Source: Strongylocentrotus droebachiensis
Lineage: Eukaryota; Echinodermata; Echinoidea; Camarodonta; Strongylocentrotidae
NCBI GenBank assembly: GCA_035222895.1
Contig: JAVYIG010007533.1
Coordinates: 36,787-100,786, forward strand
Direction of reading: 5' to 3'
Length of the DNA stretch: 64,000 nt
Every line of letters starts with the position of its first letter. Position 1 is the stretch's first letter. This document shows, one piece after another, positions 12,201 through 25,804 of the stretch. Under the pieces are notes generated by a model that saw only the letters and a list, made by a program, of their open reading frames with translations, ran no database searches and was not told the DNA's origin. Made by a program: the position numbers and the translations under genes.

Positions 12201-15200
12201 TCCTACTCTATTCCTTGTTTCTTCATGACAGGGAAAAAAATTACTTTAAAATTTTCGGGGGCTACCCTTCAAGCTTGCTTGCATGAAAATAACACTCTTT
12301 AATTTGTTTTGCATTGAACTCTATGCAAAATTTGGGGGCTCTTTTGATCATTTCGGGGGCTAATTTGCCCCGAGCCCCTGTGTATTTTTTTCCCTGCTTC
12401 ATGATCCTTGTGGGAGAGCAAATGTTTCAATTGATTTTTTTTGCTGATCAAATAGGTTAATGCCAAACAAACATTTTGCTCTAAAGTGATTTTTTTTAGG
12501 GTTCCATGTCAGACTTGCAGTATTTTATATCCGAATTATGAGATTTCAATAGGCCTACTTTTTCGTAAAGACCCCCCCCCCCCCCCCACTATGAATGAAC
12601 GAACTCCTATACCACCACACCTCCAGCTTTGCATGTGAGGACGAAGTTATAACTTTTCATATTTTCTATTTCAGGGACGAGGTAAGAAGACGGTAAAAGC
12701 AGGTGCATGGGACTGGGACAGTGAGAAGGAGAAATCGCTGCAATGCCTCATTCAAACTCTCCAACTTGATATCTGTCGACTATGGGATCCTCCAGTAGTA
12801 GAAGAGGAATTTGTCAAGTAAGTAAATACACTACTGTAAATTGAAGACGTATTATAGTAGTGAGTTTTCATAGGGAATTTGACACCATTCTGGTGTTAAT
12901 AACTGTTTACCCAATAATAGGTATTGTCAGTCACCAAGAGTGGACTTCACTTTTACGTCAGACAGGTCTTGTTTAGCGCATGGTGCCCTAGCCCTGGAGA
13001 GATCTTTTCAGAGACCTTTGCACACACACACATACACACCACTACACGTTTATGGCGTCAAACGTGGACCAAGTTTAGTACTTGTGTGTGTGTGCATGGG
13101 TAATCGCCTTCAACCGCGGACCACTCCATAGAAAACTACATTAAAACGCGGACGTACCTGTTATGGGATGATAGCAGGTAGCGCGCCTTTCCCGCGCAGT
13201 CATCGAAGGGGGCGCTGTGACATTTCGCGATACACATAGGACTGATCCACTCGATGTTGGCTACACGCTGTGACATCTAATATTCAAATGCCCCCTACGT
13301 CGTAAATTTTATACGGCGAAAACCAGGATCGCAACCGTGGACGGTCCCCCATTGCAGGTACGTCCGCGGTTTGCGGTAGTTTTCTATGGAGTGGTCCGCA
13401 GTTGATGGCGTTTACCTATGCATTAATTTGTTGTTGTTTTAACTTCAAGCTATAGAGTACCAAAGCTGTGACGTCATAAAAATCAATTTTTTGGATTTCT
13501 CAATTTTTTCTTCATATTCCGAAAGAACATCAAATTAATGTCCAAATGTCGAAAACCAATTGCATATGTTAAGTATTGGCTGAGATATGACCATCTGAAT
13601 AAATATACTCCCCATAGGAACTCAGTGTTATATGCTCTGGCTCCTAATGGTAAGGAGCCAGAGCATATAACACTGAGTTCCCATAGGACATATATTCATT
13701 CAGATGGTCATATCTCAGCCAATACTTAACATATTCAATTGGTTTTCGACAGTTGGACATTATTTTTGATGTTCTTTCGGAATATGAAGAAAAAATTGAG
13801 AAATTCTAAAAATAGATTTTTGATGACGTCACACTTCACCACTCTATTGTTTTGAACCCTAGATTCCTCTCTTTTTCTGAAGTATTCTGTATGAAAACTA
13901 TACAAAATAGTGTATTCCTAATTTTGCCTTGAGAGAGTCCTCACTTTTGCTATGAGAGGTTGGCAGGTATGCCGTTAGAATATACAGTCAAACCTGCTTT
14001 AGTGACCACCTGTCTACAAAGACCATATTTTTTGTTTCCCTTGAAAGTAGTATCTCATTGAAACATGTGCTAAAGGAACCTGTACATAAAGACCACTTTT
14101 CATGTCTCCCTTGGGTCAGTTGGGTGGTCTTTGTAGTCAGGTTTAACTGTATAATAAAAAGATGAAATGACTAGCTGGAAGATGATTACAACTGTATTCA
14201 TATTGTGTGTTGATAACCTACAGTCTTGTGAGCGGTTGTTGCTATAAGATGTTGGAGAACCTGTCCATCACCAGGAACCATAGCACCAGAGATGTCATCA
14301 CGCAGACCTTGGGACTTCTCTTCAAAAGATACAACCATGTTCTAGGTGAGTGAGTGTTCAAGTCCTATCCATGGGGCAGTTTTAGCTACCTCGGGACTAT
14401 GTGTTTGGGTAGTAATGTGAAGTTCTGAAGTCTTCTCCCCAAATAATGCCTCCATGTTCTAGGCAAGTAAACTGAACTAGGGGACCTCTCTATAGGTCTA
14501 TGTATTAGATAATTAACGTTCAGATCTTTGGTCTACCCTTCAAATGATGAAGCCATGGATAATGTGAGTGTCCTGCCCATAGAACTACAGGGCTTAAATT
14601 AATCCATGGCCGTGGATGCCCCTTTGATTGGCCCCAATGCCCCTCTCATTGGCCTTGGAGATTTGTTGTGCCCTTTCCAATTCTTCCTATTTGTGCTGTA
14701 ATATAGGAATGTGCCCTACTTAACCCTACCTATTTTTCGCGATAATTTTTTAACACAAAAAAATCTTGCACTGAAATTTTGTGACTTTTTTCTTTCAAGT
14801 CTTGCGCATCTTTTGAAAGAAATTTTTCGAAAATCGGACCTACAATTACAAAGTCACGTGTCCTTTTGTCTTTGCATGTCAGCCCGAAAATCGCTCATTT
14901 TTGTGATTTGTGTACAAAACATATGGAAATCTCATTTTTCAAATAAAGAGATAAAACATTGGTTATTTGGTCTTGTTTATAGTTTAGGTGTTTATTTTGG
15001 GGTCAAAATAGTTGAATTATAGTTGGAAATGAAATAAAACAACAAAAACAATAAAATACATAAGTTAAAAAAACAAAGAAATACATAAGAAATTATCAAA
15101 ACAATAGATAACATAAGGAATAACCTGGCTCTTCCAATTTTTTGGGCTGTATTATTATCCCAAATGGTCTAAATAATATATGTGATTGAAAATTAATGTT

Positions 15201-17753
15201 TAATTATGAACAATATATGATTTATGGATAAAAATGTGAATGTTATTACCCTATTTGCATAAATTACCATAAATATGCAAATGAGTGAATTTTTCAAAAA
15301 AATTGAAATTACCATAGTATTCTATACACTTCACTTGACATGCATGCAAATTTTTGCGGCGATAGGTCGTTTCACGGCCGAGATCATAGGGGGGGGGGGG
15401 GGCCTTAAAAGCTGCTCTCTCAAGAACAGATGGACGGATTACCGTCAAACTCAAAACATGTATTTATCTTGCAGAGCCGATGAACCGAGTAGATTTTGGG
15501 GTCTTGAGGTCATAGATAAAAGGGTCATACATGTATATGAAAAGTAGCTTGTAATCACGATATTCTGAGAACCTGTTAATGGATTACAATTAAACTTGAT
15601 TTTGAAAAATTGCTTCTGTTTTGGTTTGTGAAATCGCTCTATGGCGGAGGCATTATTTCCGACTGCGCGCAGTTGAAGTTCCATCTACTTTTTTCTTTCT
15701 TTTCAAAGAACATGGAACAAACTGAATCCATTTATTATTGTGGTGTAATGAGACAAGTGTTCATTTCTTTATTTCCAGACTTTATGCCTAGGTCACACCG
15801 CTACTTTTTCAATTAGATGTCCGTTTTTTTCTCAATTTGTTTTAACTGCATGTGCTTCCCATTCGTTTCTACCCTACGATGCATTCTTGGTTCGAAGTAT
15901 GCATTTTAATTTCAATGTCACATCAAAATGTGACTCCATGCCGGTTCGAGAAACAAAGTGGAAACGCAGCGGAAAATTAGAAATTTTGAACTTGTCCAAA
16001 ATTGTCTCTAGTCTTTGGGCTGTCGATCCCCAAAAGCGCTTGGGACATGCAGCATAGCTATATCAATGTCATTTCGGATCCAATCAAATCCTGAATTCCT
16101 AGATCGATGTCAGCTCGTTTATCCAGTTTTCACATCAAAATGAAAATGCATGGACTCAAGTGTGCAGGTTATGTTTACCCTCTCTTCTCTTCTTCATTAT
16201 GCAGGTGGGACCTTGAAGATGTTACAGCTGGTGCAGCACTTTGAGCACCTACCCGGACCCCTCGCCCAAACAGTACAGACAATTGCTACGCAGTACGGTG
16301 TTAAGAGTGTCGTCAATGAAATCATGAGGTAGGTACATGCACATTCACATAATGCTAAAAGGGCGAGGACCCGAATTCTCAACGAGCTTTTGGGTGGGGT
16401 GACGGTCGCTCAAGTTGGTGTTCTGCCCAACATCCAAGCCCCTCCAGTGTAAATTTTTTGTGCCCTTTCCAATTCTTCCTATTTGTGCTGTAATATAGGA
16501 ATGTGCCCTACAGAAAAGTGGCCTTGCCCTAAAAGTACTGAAATTTAAGGCCTGCTGTCAGTATCTTGTGGAAATTCTTTTATCACCCGAGGTTAAGTGA
16601 CTTTCGCACCTATAGTCTTGCATATATTCTGATAAGAAATATGAGATTTCAAACCCACGTATGAAAAAAAGGAAGAGAAGAAAAAAAAGATGTACTACAT
16701 GTACACACTGACATTGCAAAGAACAAAAGTGTCCTTATATGAATAACAAACATTTCACAATTTTCATACATAATTGTACATTAGAATAATAAAGTATGTG
16801 ATATACTTCCTGTACTGTACACTTTTGTCCTCTTTTCATATATTTGTATTTGTAAGCGCTATGGTACTTATTGTTTTTAGTGCTCCTAAATATTCAATAT
16901 TATTATTATTATTATTATTAGCAATGATTCCAAATTTGAGATATCATTGTGTTTTTTTGCAGCCATATATAATTAGATGCTCTGTGTGCAAATTTTTACA
17001 AGTATGTTCTTACTAATTAGCAAAAAATTATGAAAAATTGTACTAGTAAACATTTCTTTTGATCTCTCTTGTTCATATTTGAATTGTGAATGCAAGTGGA
17101 AGAGATAAGCTTTCTTAGAATGTTACCTATTTTTGTTTTTTGGGTAGTATAAAGCATTTTGAAAAAATTATAACACTTGTTACCTCTCTGTATTTGACAG
17201 GGAGATCGGTAGCATAGACTCACAGGATCTGACCAGGGACAACAGTGGGACTCGTTCTTATGCCAGCTTTCTGGTGGAGATGGCTGAGCGGGTTCCAGAT
17301 GCCATGCTACCTTGCATCAGTCTTATTCTTTGTCATCTAGATGGAGAGGTAAGTTATTTAATAATAATAATAATATTTAATTTTTATATAGCGCTTATTA
17401 CAAATGTCTCTAAGCGCTTTACAAATATATTATTACCCCGGCCATTGGATTCAGTGCTTGCCTGCACACACTGTGTGCACAATCTCCACTCCCTGGGGAG
17501 CATTCCAGCCAGGCGTTACTTGACGCTCAAAAACTGTTTGACCAACAATGACGGTCGCATCCTACCGGGTACCCATTTAACACCTGGGTGGAGAGTAGCA
17601 AGTGCAGGTTAATATCTTGCCAAAGGATATTATTCTCCTTTCCCTCTTCTGCTTACTCTTGGTTTCTCTCTTTCTACCTGTCTCTTCTTCTATCATTTTT
17701 TTTTCTCTCTCTCTCACTCTCTCTCTCTCTCTGTCTGTCTCTGTATATCACTT

Positions 17754-17784
<31 letters not shown>

Positions 17785-20700
17785 TTATATATATCTCCCT
17801 CAATCTCTCCCTCTCTGTCTGTCCTTGTTTTTTCCTCCTTGACTTCCCTTTTCAATACCACTGGCCTATTGCCAGCTGGCTGTTGTTCAAAGTTTGTTCG
17901 GATCATTCTGTAGACCATGTATTAGGTAAGCCCTGTTTCATAACACTTACTATCAATAACAAGACACGATTATTGTTGTAAACCACTGAAATCCTTAAAA
18001 TGAATTGGCCATGAGCAGATTTATCCATAGATCTGTGGCACTTGTTTTCCATACTAGTTGCAGTGGTACAGAGGGCCCACGCTACATGATCCAAGAAGTA
18101 TCCTCTTTACTTTTTAAATATTTTTGTAAACTTTTTATACACGTCTCCATATTTCATCTCTTCATCAATTTGAGGCGATGTTTTTTTTTTAAATCTCTGA
18201 GAGATTCAGATGAGGAATTTTGCGAACAAAACATAATAGATTAAAGATAAAGACCAGTTATGGTCATGCGATTGCATTGTGAAAGAAACGTTGTGAAATC
18301 GATCAGAAAAAGTTGATCACCTAGCATAGATGTACTGCAAGGTTCTGGAATCATCAAAATGATAAGAAATTTGGTCCAGTCTAAATAAAGTTACAAGCAC
18401 TGTACACAGAAAGATGTATATGGGACTACGCACACGTGCGCGACACGTGCGTTTTTATCTCTCACAAACCAATAGATAAACTAATTTAACAAATATATCA
18501 ATTAGTAGGCGGTTTCCCCGCAAAATTGTTATCCTCATGTATTATTCAAAACATATTCTTTCACATGATTGGTAATAAGAGCTTCCATTTCATTTTTTGA
18601 AATTGGGGCGTTTCCAATACTAGTCTTTACCTTTAAATGAACATAAATAAAATAAGTGATATTATTGACGCAACATAATACAAATTATCATACTTGAACC
18701 TTTTGTGGCAGTCCTACACCATGCGGAACGGAGTGCTAGGAGTCATAGGTGAGATTGTAATCAAAGTACTGAGCAAGGAGCAGCTGGATAAGAAGGCTAA
18801 GACTGCCAGAGATCAACTACTGGACAAACTTGAGGTAAGTCCTCAGACAAGTCAGAAATTCAGATGCAGTGAAAAAAATACACGGGGGCTCAGGGCGAAA
18901 TAGCCCCCAAAATGCCCAAAGGAGCCCCCGAAAATTTGCATAGAGTTCAATGCAAAACAAATTTTAGAATGTTATTTTCATGCAGGCAAGGTTGAAAAAT
19001 AGCCCTGAAAAATAAATGTTAATTTTTTCCCTGTTCAGATGTAATTTTGTTCTCGGTTTGCACATCTTTCCTGGCTGTTTGGAAATAATCCTGCCATATT
19101 GTATGGTATTTGGAAACACTGAATAAACATTGATATGAATCTAAAACTTCCATTTGACGATGCTGCCAGGACACAAATGCGAGCCTAAATCCCCAAAGCA
19201 GAACTTTGTCATAATCCGTAACTCATTGCTTTTATCAAACACAAGCCAAGCGTATTTACATGTTCCTCTTTATAAGATGAGAAGTCAACCCATCTGACAG
19301 TGTGAAAGTGTTCACTGAATCTTTGACACTGAACAGAACAAAACTCTACCCACTGTCTTGCTATACTGTATATATCCACGCTGTTATTATTATCCAGGGG
19401 GTGTTTCACAAAGATCCTAAGTTGGGACTTATAAATTATGGAGAGGCCACTTGCAGCCTTAAATAAAATATACTCAAAAGCAAAAATTCAACTATTTTAG
19501 ACTTTTTATGAATTCCACAAGAACATGAAATCTCCTTGATGATAGAAAATATGAATGATTTGAATCAACATTTTATGCCTTTTAGAAAAACTTTTACAAA
19601 ATATTTTCATAGATGCTAACGGCTTTCCATGATTGTTAAGTCCAACTTAGAGATAAGTTCAACTTTAATCTTTGTGAAACACCCCCCTGGTATTCCTTCA
19701 CCGTAGGACCCAGTGAAATAAATACACAGGGGCTCGGGCGGAAATAGCTACCCCTGAAATGCCCAAAAGAGCCCCCGAAAATCAGAAAAGAGCCCCATAA
19801 ATTTACATAGAGTTCAATGCAAAACAAATTTTAGAATGTTATTTTCAGGCAGGCAAGCTTGACATGTAGCCCCGAAAAATAAATATTCATTTTTTCCCTG
19901 GTAGGACCACATCCACGACGTCAACGCTTTCAGCCGTAGTCGTGCCCTGCAGGTCTGGCTTCACCTGTGCCGTGAGCGTGCCATTCCCCTGTCCCGACAG
20001 CACACCGTCATGGAGCTCACCATCGGTCGTCTCAGGGACAAGTCTAGCATCGTGCGCAAGGGAGCCGTCCAGCTCATTTCGGCTTCCTCACCAGTAACCC
20101 TTTCGCAGCCAAGGTGAGAACGAAGATGTTGACTGCTGATGTATGTGTGTTTGTAATACAGGCAGGGTGGTGAGGGGCGATGGCTCAGTGATAGAGCAGT
20201 GGTCCCAGATTTGAAATCAATTGATGCGCTAGTGCCCTCTGGTAAGGCATTAACATACCTGCCAACCCTTATGAATAATCCAGAATATTCTGTTTTTCTG
20301 GATTTTTAGGAACCCAAAATCCGGTATACCGTTTTTTTATTGTTGTTTTTTTGTTAATTTTTTTTTGTTGTTGATTTTTTTTGTTGCTTAAGCCAAATTA
20401 AGCTTGTTTTATCATGTGCCATGATGTGAGAGTTCACGTATTGCGTGCGTTAAAGGGCTGCATGATTGAGCAGTTAATTTGTATTCAATTTTGTTTTTTG
20501 TTTTTTTTGTACAGATTTACTGCGTAGTGCAGTTACTTGTACAGATTTATTGCGTAGTGCCAGTTACTCTGCCGCTGCATGTGCGAACGCCTGTTAAGGG
20601 TACAGATTCTTTATTTTCGAAGGCATACCATGCTAAAAAAATTCCTAATTCTCATTTTCAAATGTTGGCAGGTATGCATTAATCCCCATTATGAAGTCCC

Positions 20701-23700
20701 TCAGAGAGGACTTAAAGCTGTCGGTCCCCTTGCTTTCTAGCTCAGCAGTCAGGTAAAAGAAACAAACCACCAACCAGTGGTGGATGGTCCGATTTCTTTA
20801 CTCTCCTGCAGTGGGGAATTCGCCTTATCTAAAAACCTGTAATGCATAACATCTGTTCAGAACCGGAAGGGTGTTCAAACTCTATTTAAAAATATATGAG
20901 ATAACGTCTTTCTTGTTCCAAGCAGAAAATTACATATTTCTCATTCTTTCTTTAAGAAAAAGAAGGCCTCCCTTTCATATACTTGCTTGTCTCTCTGTTA
21001 TAAGATGGTAACATGAAGCAGGCTATGCTTACATGTATGCCATTTTATTTTGCTACAGTATTTTCTTTACTCTCTTCTTTCTTTTTTCCCTTTTTCCCCT
21101 TACTCTGTCAAGAGGCTAAAGCCTGCTTCACCTATTCAATAGGAGAATTTCTCCCATCTTTTTCCAAAGAAATACAAATATACAAAGTCTACATAGTTTA
21201 TTTTCATCGGTATGTGTTTTCTGTTGTTCATAATGTTTATTTGTTTGTTTGTTTGTATGTAGCTATCTGCAGAGGCGTTGCAGGTCAACCTGGAGGAAAG
21301 AACAAGAGAAGCTGAAAGCAATGATGCCTGATGAACCAGAGACAGTTGCTAATGGTAAGTAGTTCAAAACAATACTACAGGGAAATGTGAAATTTATTAA
21401 TTTTCCATTCCCTTTTACCATCCCACATATCTCATTCTATGTCTCTCTCTCTCTCTCTCTCTCTTGCTTTCTCTGTCTCTCTCTCTCTTGCTTTCTCTGG
21501 CTCTCTGTCTCTCTCTTTCTCTCTTTTTATCTCTTTCTCTCTTTTTATCTCTTTCTCTTGCTTTCTCTGTCTCTCTTTCTCTTGCTTTCTCTGTCTCTCT
21601 TTCTCCCCCCCCCCTTTCTCCCCCTTCCTCCCCCTCCTCCTCCTCCTCTCCCTCCTCCCTCTATGTGTGTCTCCCAATCTCCCCTTCTCATTGTCTCTCT
21701 CCCCCTACTTCCCTCTTTCTCCCTGTCCACTCTCGCCCTCTCTTTTTCTCTCTTTCTCTTGCTTTCTCTGTCTCTCTGTGTCTCTCTTTCTCCCCCCTCC
21801 TCCTCCTCCTCTCCCTCCTCCCTCTATGTGTGTCTCCCAATCTCCCTTTCTCATTGTCTCTCTCCCCTTACTTCCCTCTTTCTTCCTGTCCACTCTCGCC
21901 CTCTCTTTTTCTCTCTTTCTCTTGCTTTCTCTGTCTCTCTTTCTCCCCCCCCCTTTCTCCCCCTTCCTCCCCCTCCTCCTCCTCCTCTCCCCTCCTCCCT
22001 CTATGTGTGTCCCCCAATCTCCCCTTCTCATTGTCTCTCTCCCCCTACTTCCCTCTTTCTTCCTGTCCACTCTCGCCCTCTCTTTTTCTCTCTTTCTCTT
22101 GCTTTCCTCTGTCTCTCTTTCTCTTGCTTTCTCTGTCTCTCTTTCCCCCCCCCTCCCCCCCCTTTCTCCCCCTTCTCCTCCCCCTCCTCCCCCTTCCTCC
22201 CCCTCCTCCTCCTCCTCTCCCTCCTCCCTCTATGTGTGTCCCCCAATCTCCCCTTCTCATTGTCTCTCTCTCCCCCTACTTCCCTCTTTCTCCCTGTCCA
22301 CTCTCGCACTCTCTTTTTCTCTCTTTCTCTTGCTTTCTCTGTCTCTCTGTGTCTCTCTTTCTCCCCCCCTCCTCCTCCTCCTCCTCTCCCTCCTCCCTCT
22401 ATGTGTGTCTCCCAATCTCCCTTTCTCATTGTCTCTCTCCCCCTACTTCCCTCTTTCTCCCTGTCCACTCTCGCCCTCTCTTTTTCTCTCTTTCTCTTGC
22501 TTTCTCTGTCTCTCTTTCTCTTGCTTTCTCTGTGTCTCTCTTTCTCTTGCTTTCCTCTGTCTCTCTTTCTCCCCCCCCCCCCTTTCTCCCCCTTCCTCCC
22601 CCTCCTCCTCCTCCTCTCCCTCCTCCCTCTATGTGTGTCTCCCAATCTCCCCTTCTCATTGTCTCTCTCCCCCTCTCATTGTCTCTCTCCCCCTACTTCC
22701 CTCTTTCTCCCTGTCCACTCTCGCCCTCTCTTTTTCTCTCTTTCTCTTGCTTTCTCTGTCTCTCTTTCTCCCCCCCTCCTCCTCCTCCTCTCCCTCCTCC
22801 CTCTATGTGTGTCTCCCAATCTCCCCTTCTCATTGTCTCTCTCCCCCTACTTCCCTCTTTCTCCCTGTCCACTCTCGCCCTCTCTTTTTCTCTCTTTCTC
22901 CCCCCTCCTCCTCCTCCTCTCCCTCCTCCCTCTATGTGTGTCTCCCAATCTCCCTTTCTCATTGTCTCTCTCCCCTTACTTCCCTCTTTCTTCCTGTCCA
23001 CTCTCGCCCTCTCTTTTTCTCTCTTTCTCTTGCTTTCTCTGTCTCTCTCTCTTTCTCTTTCTCCCCCCTTCCTCCCCCTCCTCCTCCTCCTCTCCCTCCT
23101 CCCTCTATGTGTGTCTCCCAATCTCCCTTTCTCATTGTCTCTCTCCCCCTGCTTCCCTCTTTCTCCCTGTCCACTCTCGCCCTCTTTCTATGTCACCCCT
23201 TCTCCTTGTGTATCTTCCTGCTTGATATTATCTTTGAAATACATTTCATTTCATGTTATTTATTGACCATTACAACAACAAAAAATATATATATACAAAA
23301 ACATTCAGATTCAGATTCAAATTGTATTGTCCACATTAAAAAATACAGAAATTTGGCCTCCACCGGCAGGAGATAACAATGAATTACATAAGAATACATA
23401 AATTTGTACAAACAGAAACATCAATTAGATTAACAAACAGTTGAATACATCCTGACACAAGTAAGAAGAGAAAGCAGAGTTTAAAAAAAAAGGAATGTAG
23501 GTAACGGAAAGAGAGAATAAGAACCGCTTGCATAACACGTTATTATGACTCCAAACATCTGCTTTACTAAAGGTAAAAGGTAAAAAGGCAGCGGCCCCCA
23601 CTTGCAAACATAAATTCTGCAAGGCTCTACTGCAGGCCCCCTCCAGCATGACCACGCCCCAGCAAAATCCAAAACCAATCAGGCAGTAGAAGAAATAATA

Positions 23701-24729
23701 TCATAGAACAACAACATAAAAAGTAATAATGGCCAGGGTCCCTGAGAAGCAAGACTGCTTGTGACCCTACATACATGTACAAGTACATTATAAAAGAAAT
23801 ATGTTAATGTACACAGTGAACAAAATACACAGGGGCTCAGGGCGAATTTGCCCCCGAAATGCCCAAAAGAGCCCACGAAAATCAGAAAAGGGCCCCCGTA
23901 AATTTGCTTAGAGTTCAATGCAAAACAAATTTTATAGTGTTGTTTTTATGCAGGCAAGCTTGAAAAGTAGCCCCCGAAAAATGAACATTAATTTTTTCCC
24001 TGTTGAATGCACACGCACATATACAAGCACACACAACCACACACAACCACTCATACACATCACACTGATGTAAAAATGACTTCCCCCCCCCCCCCCTCAC
24101 TTCCCATCAAAGCAAGTAAAGATCTCAATATATCTGAAAATCAAAAGTAGGAAATAAAAGTCTTTGATGCGGTGTCTTACATTGTCGTCCCTGTAGAGGT
24201 GAGCCGTAATCCTGTGGATAACTGGACAGCGATAGAGTCTTGAGATCAAGACTACCATCAGAAAAATCTGTTGACTTTATTCTTGTGGTCTGTGAATACA
24301 GACTTAAGATGTTTGTGTTTTTTTCAGAATATTTTTTGTTCTGTTTTGTTTCTCTTTGACGTGGTGTCTTACATTGTCCCTGTAGATGTGAGCCGTAATC
24401 CTGTGGATAACTGGACAGCGATGGAGCCTGAGATCAAGACTACCATCCGAAAGATCTTGGAGGAGGAGTCAGAGGATGAGGAGAGTTTGATCCAGATACC
24501 GGAGGATGCATCTCCATTGGAGTAAGTCTCTTAACCCATTAACTACTGAATTCTCTCATCTCCATAGGCTTTATACAGGGACCACCAGGTTCCAGGAGGG
24601 AATGGGTTAAAGGGATCGTTCAGACCTGCCAACCAGTACGATTTAGTCGTATTTAGTACGATTTTTAGAAGCAAATACGACAGTACAATTTTCCTGAATA
24701 AAATACGATTTTCAAAAACAAAAAACAAA

Positions 24730-24771
<42 letters not shown>

Positions 24772-25737
24772 TTTGTTTAAAATATTTTTTTTGTATTTTG
24801 TGTGTGTGTTAGCCATTTTCAATGGCAAAATGCCCATTCTGTCCTGTAAAGTATCCTACAAGCATCTCAAATTGACAATTTGGGGATGTTCATTGGTTCA
24901 TCGAACACATCAGTCGTGATGGATTCATGCATATTCAACAAATGATCCATTAAAAAAGTTGATCCGCGTAACAGTCCGTGTTTATTTTTAAGAATACAAC
25001 TTTTGTCAGTAAAATACAACTTTTCGGATTAAAGAATACAGTTTTTGAACTCCAGAGGTTGGCAGGTCTGATCGTTTAACAATGTTAAATCTGAGATGCA
25101 TGGCCCTACGTGTTATCAGTGTCTGTGACATGGTGTAATATTGAAGCCCTAAAAAAAAATTGCGCTTCAAAAAGATCAAGAAGTACCTCAAAAAAGTAAA
25201 AATCTTTGAGTGACCAGTTTTACCATACTCGTTTTCCCTAATAGACTGTAGTGTTATGAAAACTGTTAGGAAAACGCAAAATTTGGTTTCGCTTTCCAAT
25301 CACAAATATCTTGATAATCAGACAGGCTTGTTAAAGTCACAAGGTTCCTGACCGACCTAAAGATTTATATTATAATTAGCATTCCAGCAGGAGCTAAATC
25401 CAGAATTTTGTTTCAGAATCTGAGACAAAGTTACTGGATTCGTTTAAAACAATGAGTTCAATTATTATAATTACCAGCAGGGCCCCGTCTAATTACAAAG
25501 AGTTGATATCAATCGCAACTATGTACATAAGAGATAGGAGACTGCAAACTTGCGATAGATTGGAGGACTTGCGATTGGTTTGGGGTCAAGGCAATTGCAG
25601 TAATGAAAACAATTTTTTTTTTAATGTATTTATTCATTCATTTGTTTTATTTAAACAAGGTAACTCTCTCAGTATTCAAACTGCTTTTCTGAGAGGCCTC
25701 GTTCAGTTATAGGTTACAAATAAACAGAGAAAACTGA

Positions 25738-25804
<67 letters not shown>

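Noticed and set aside
21387-23376. Three overlapping forward open frames of 600-645 codons
   Set aside because: They arise from the C/T minisatellite, which lacks A and so lacks stop codons. The composition is Ser/Leu/Pro/Phe only.
23481-24100. Minus-strand frames of 60-79 codons
   Set aside because: Overlap a MITE and low-complexity sequence. No domain features.
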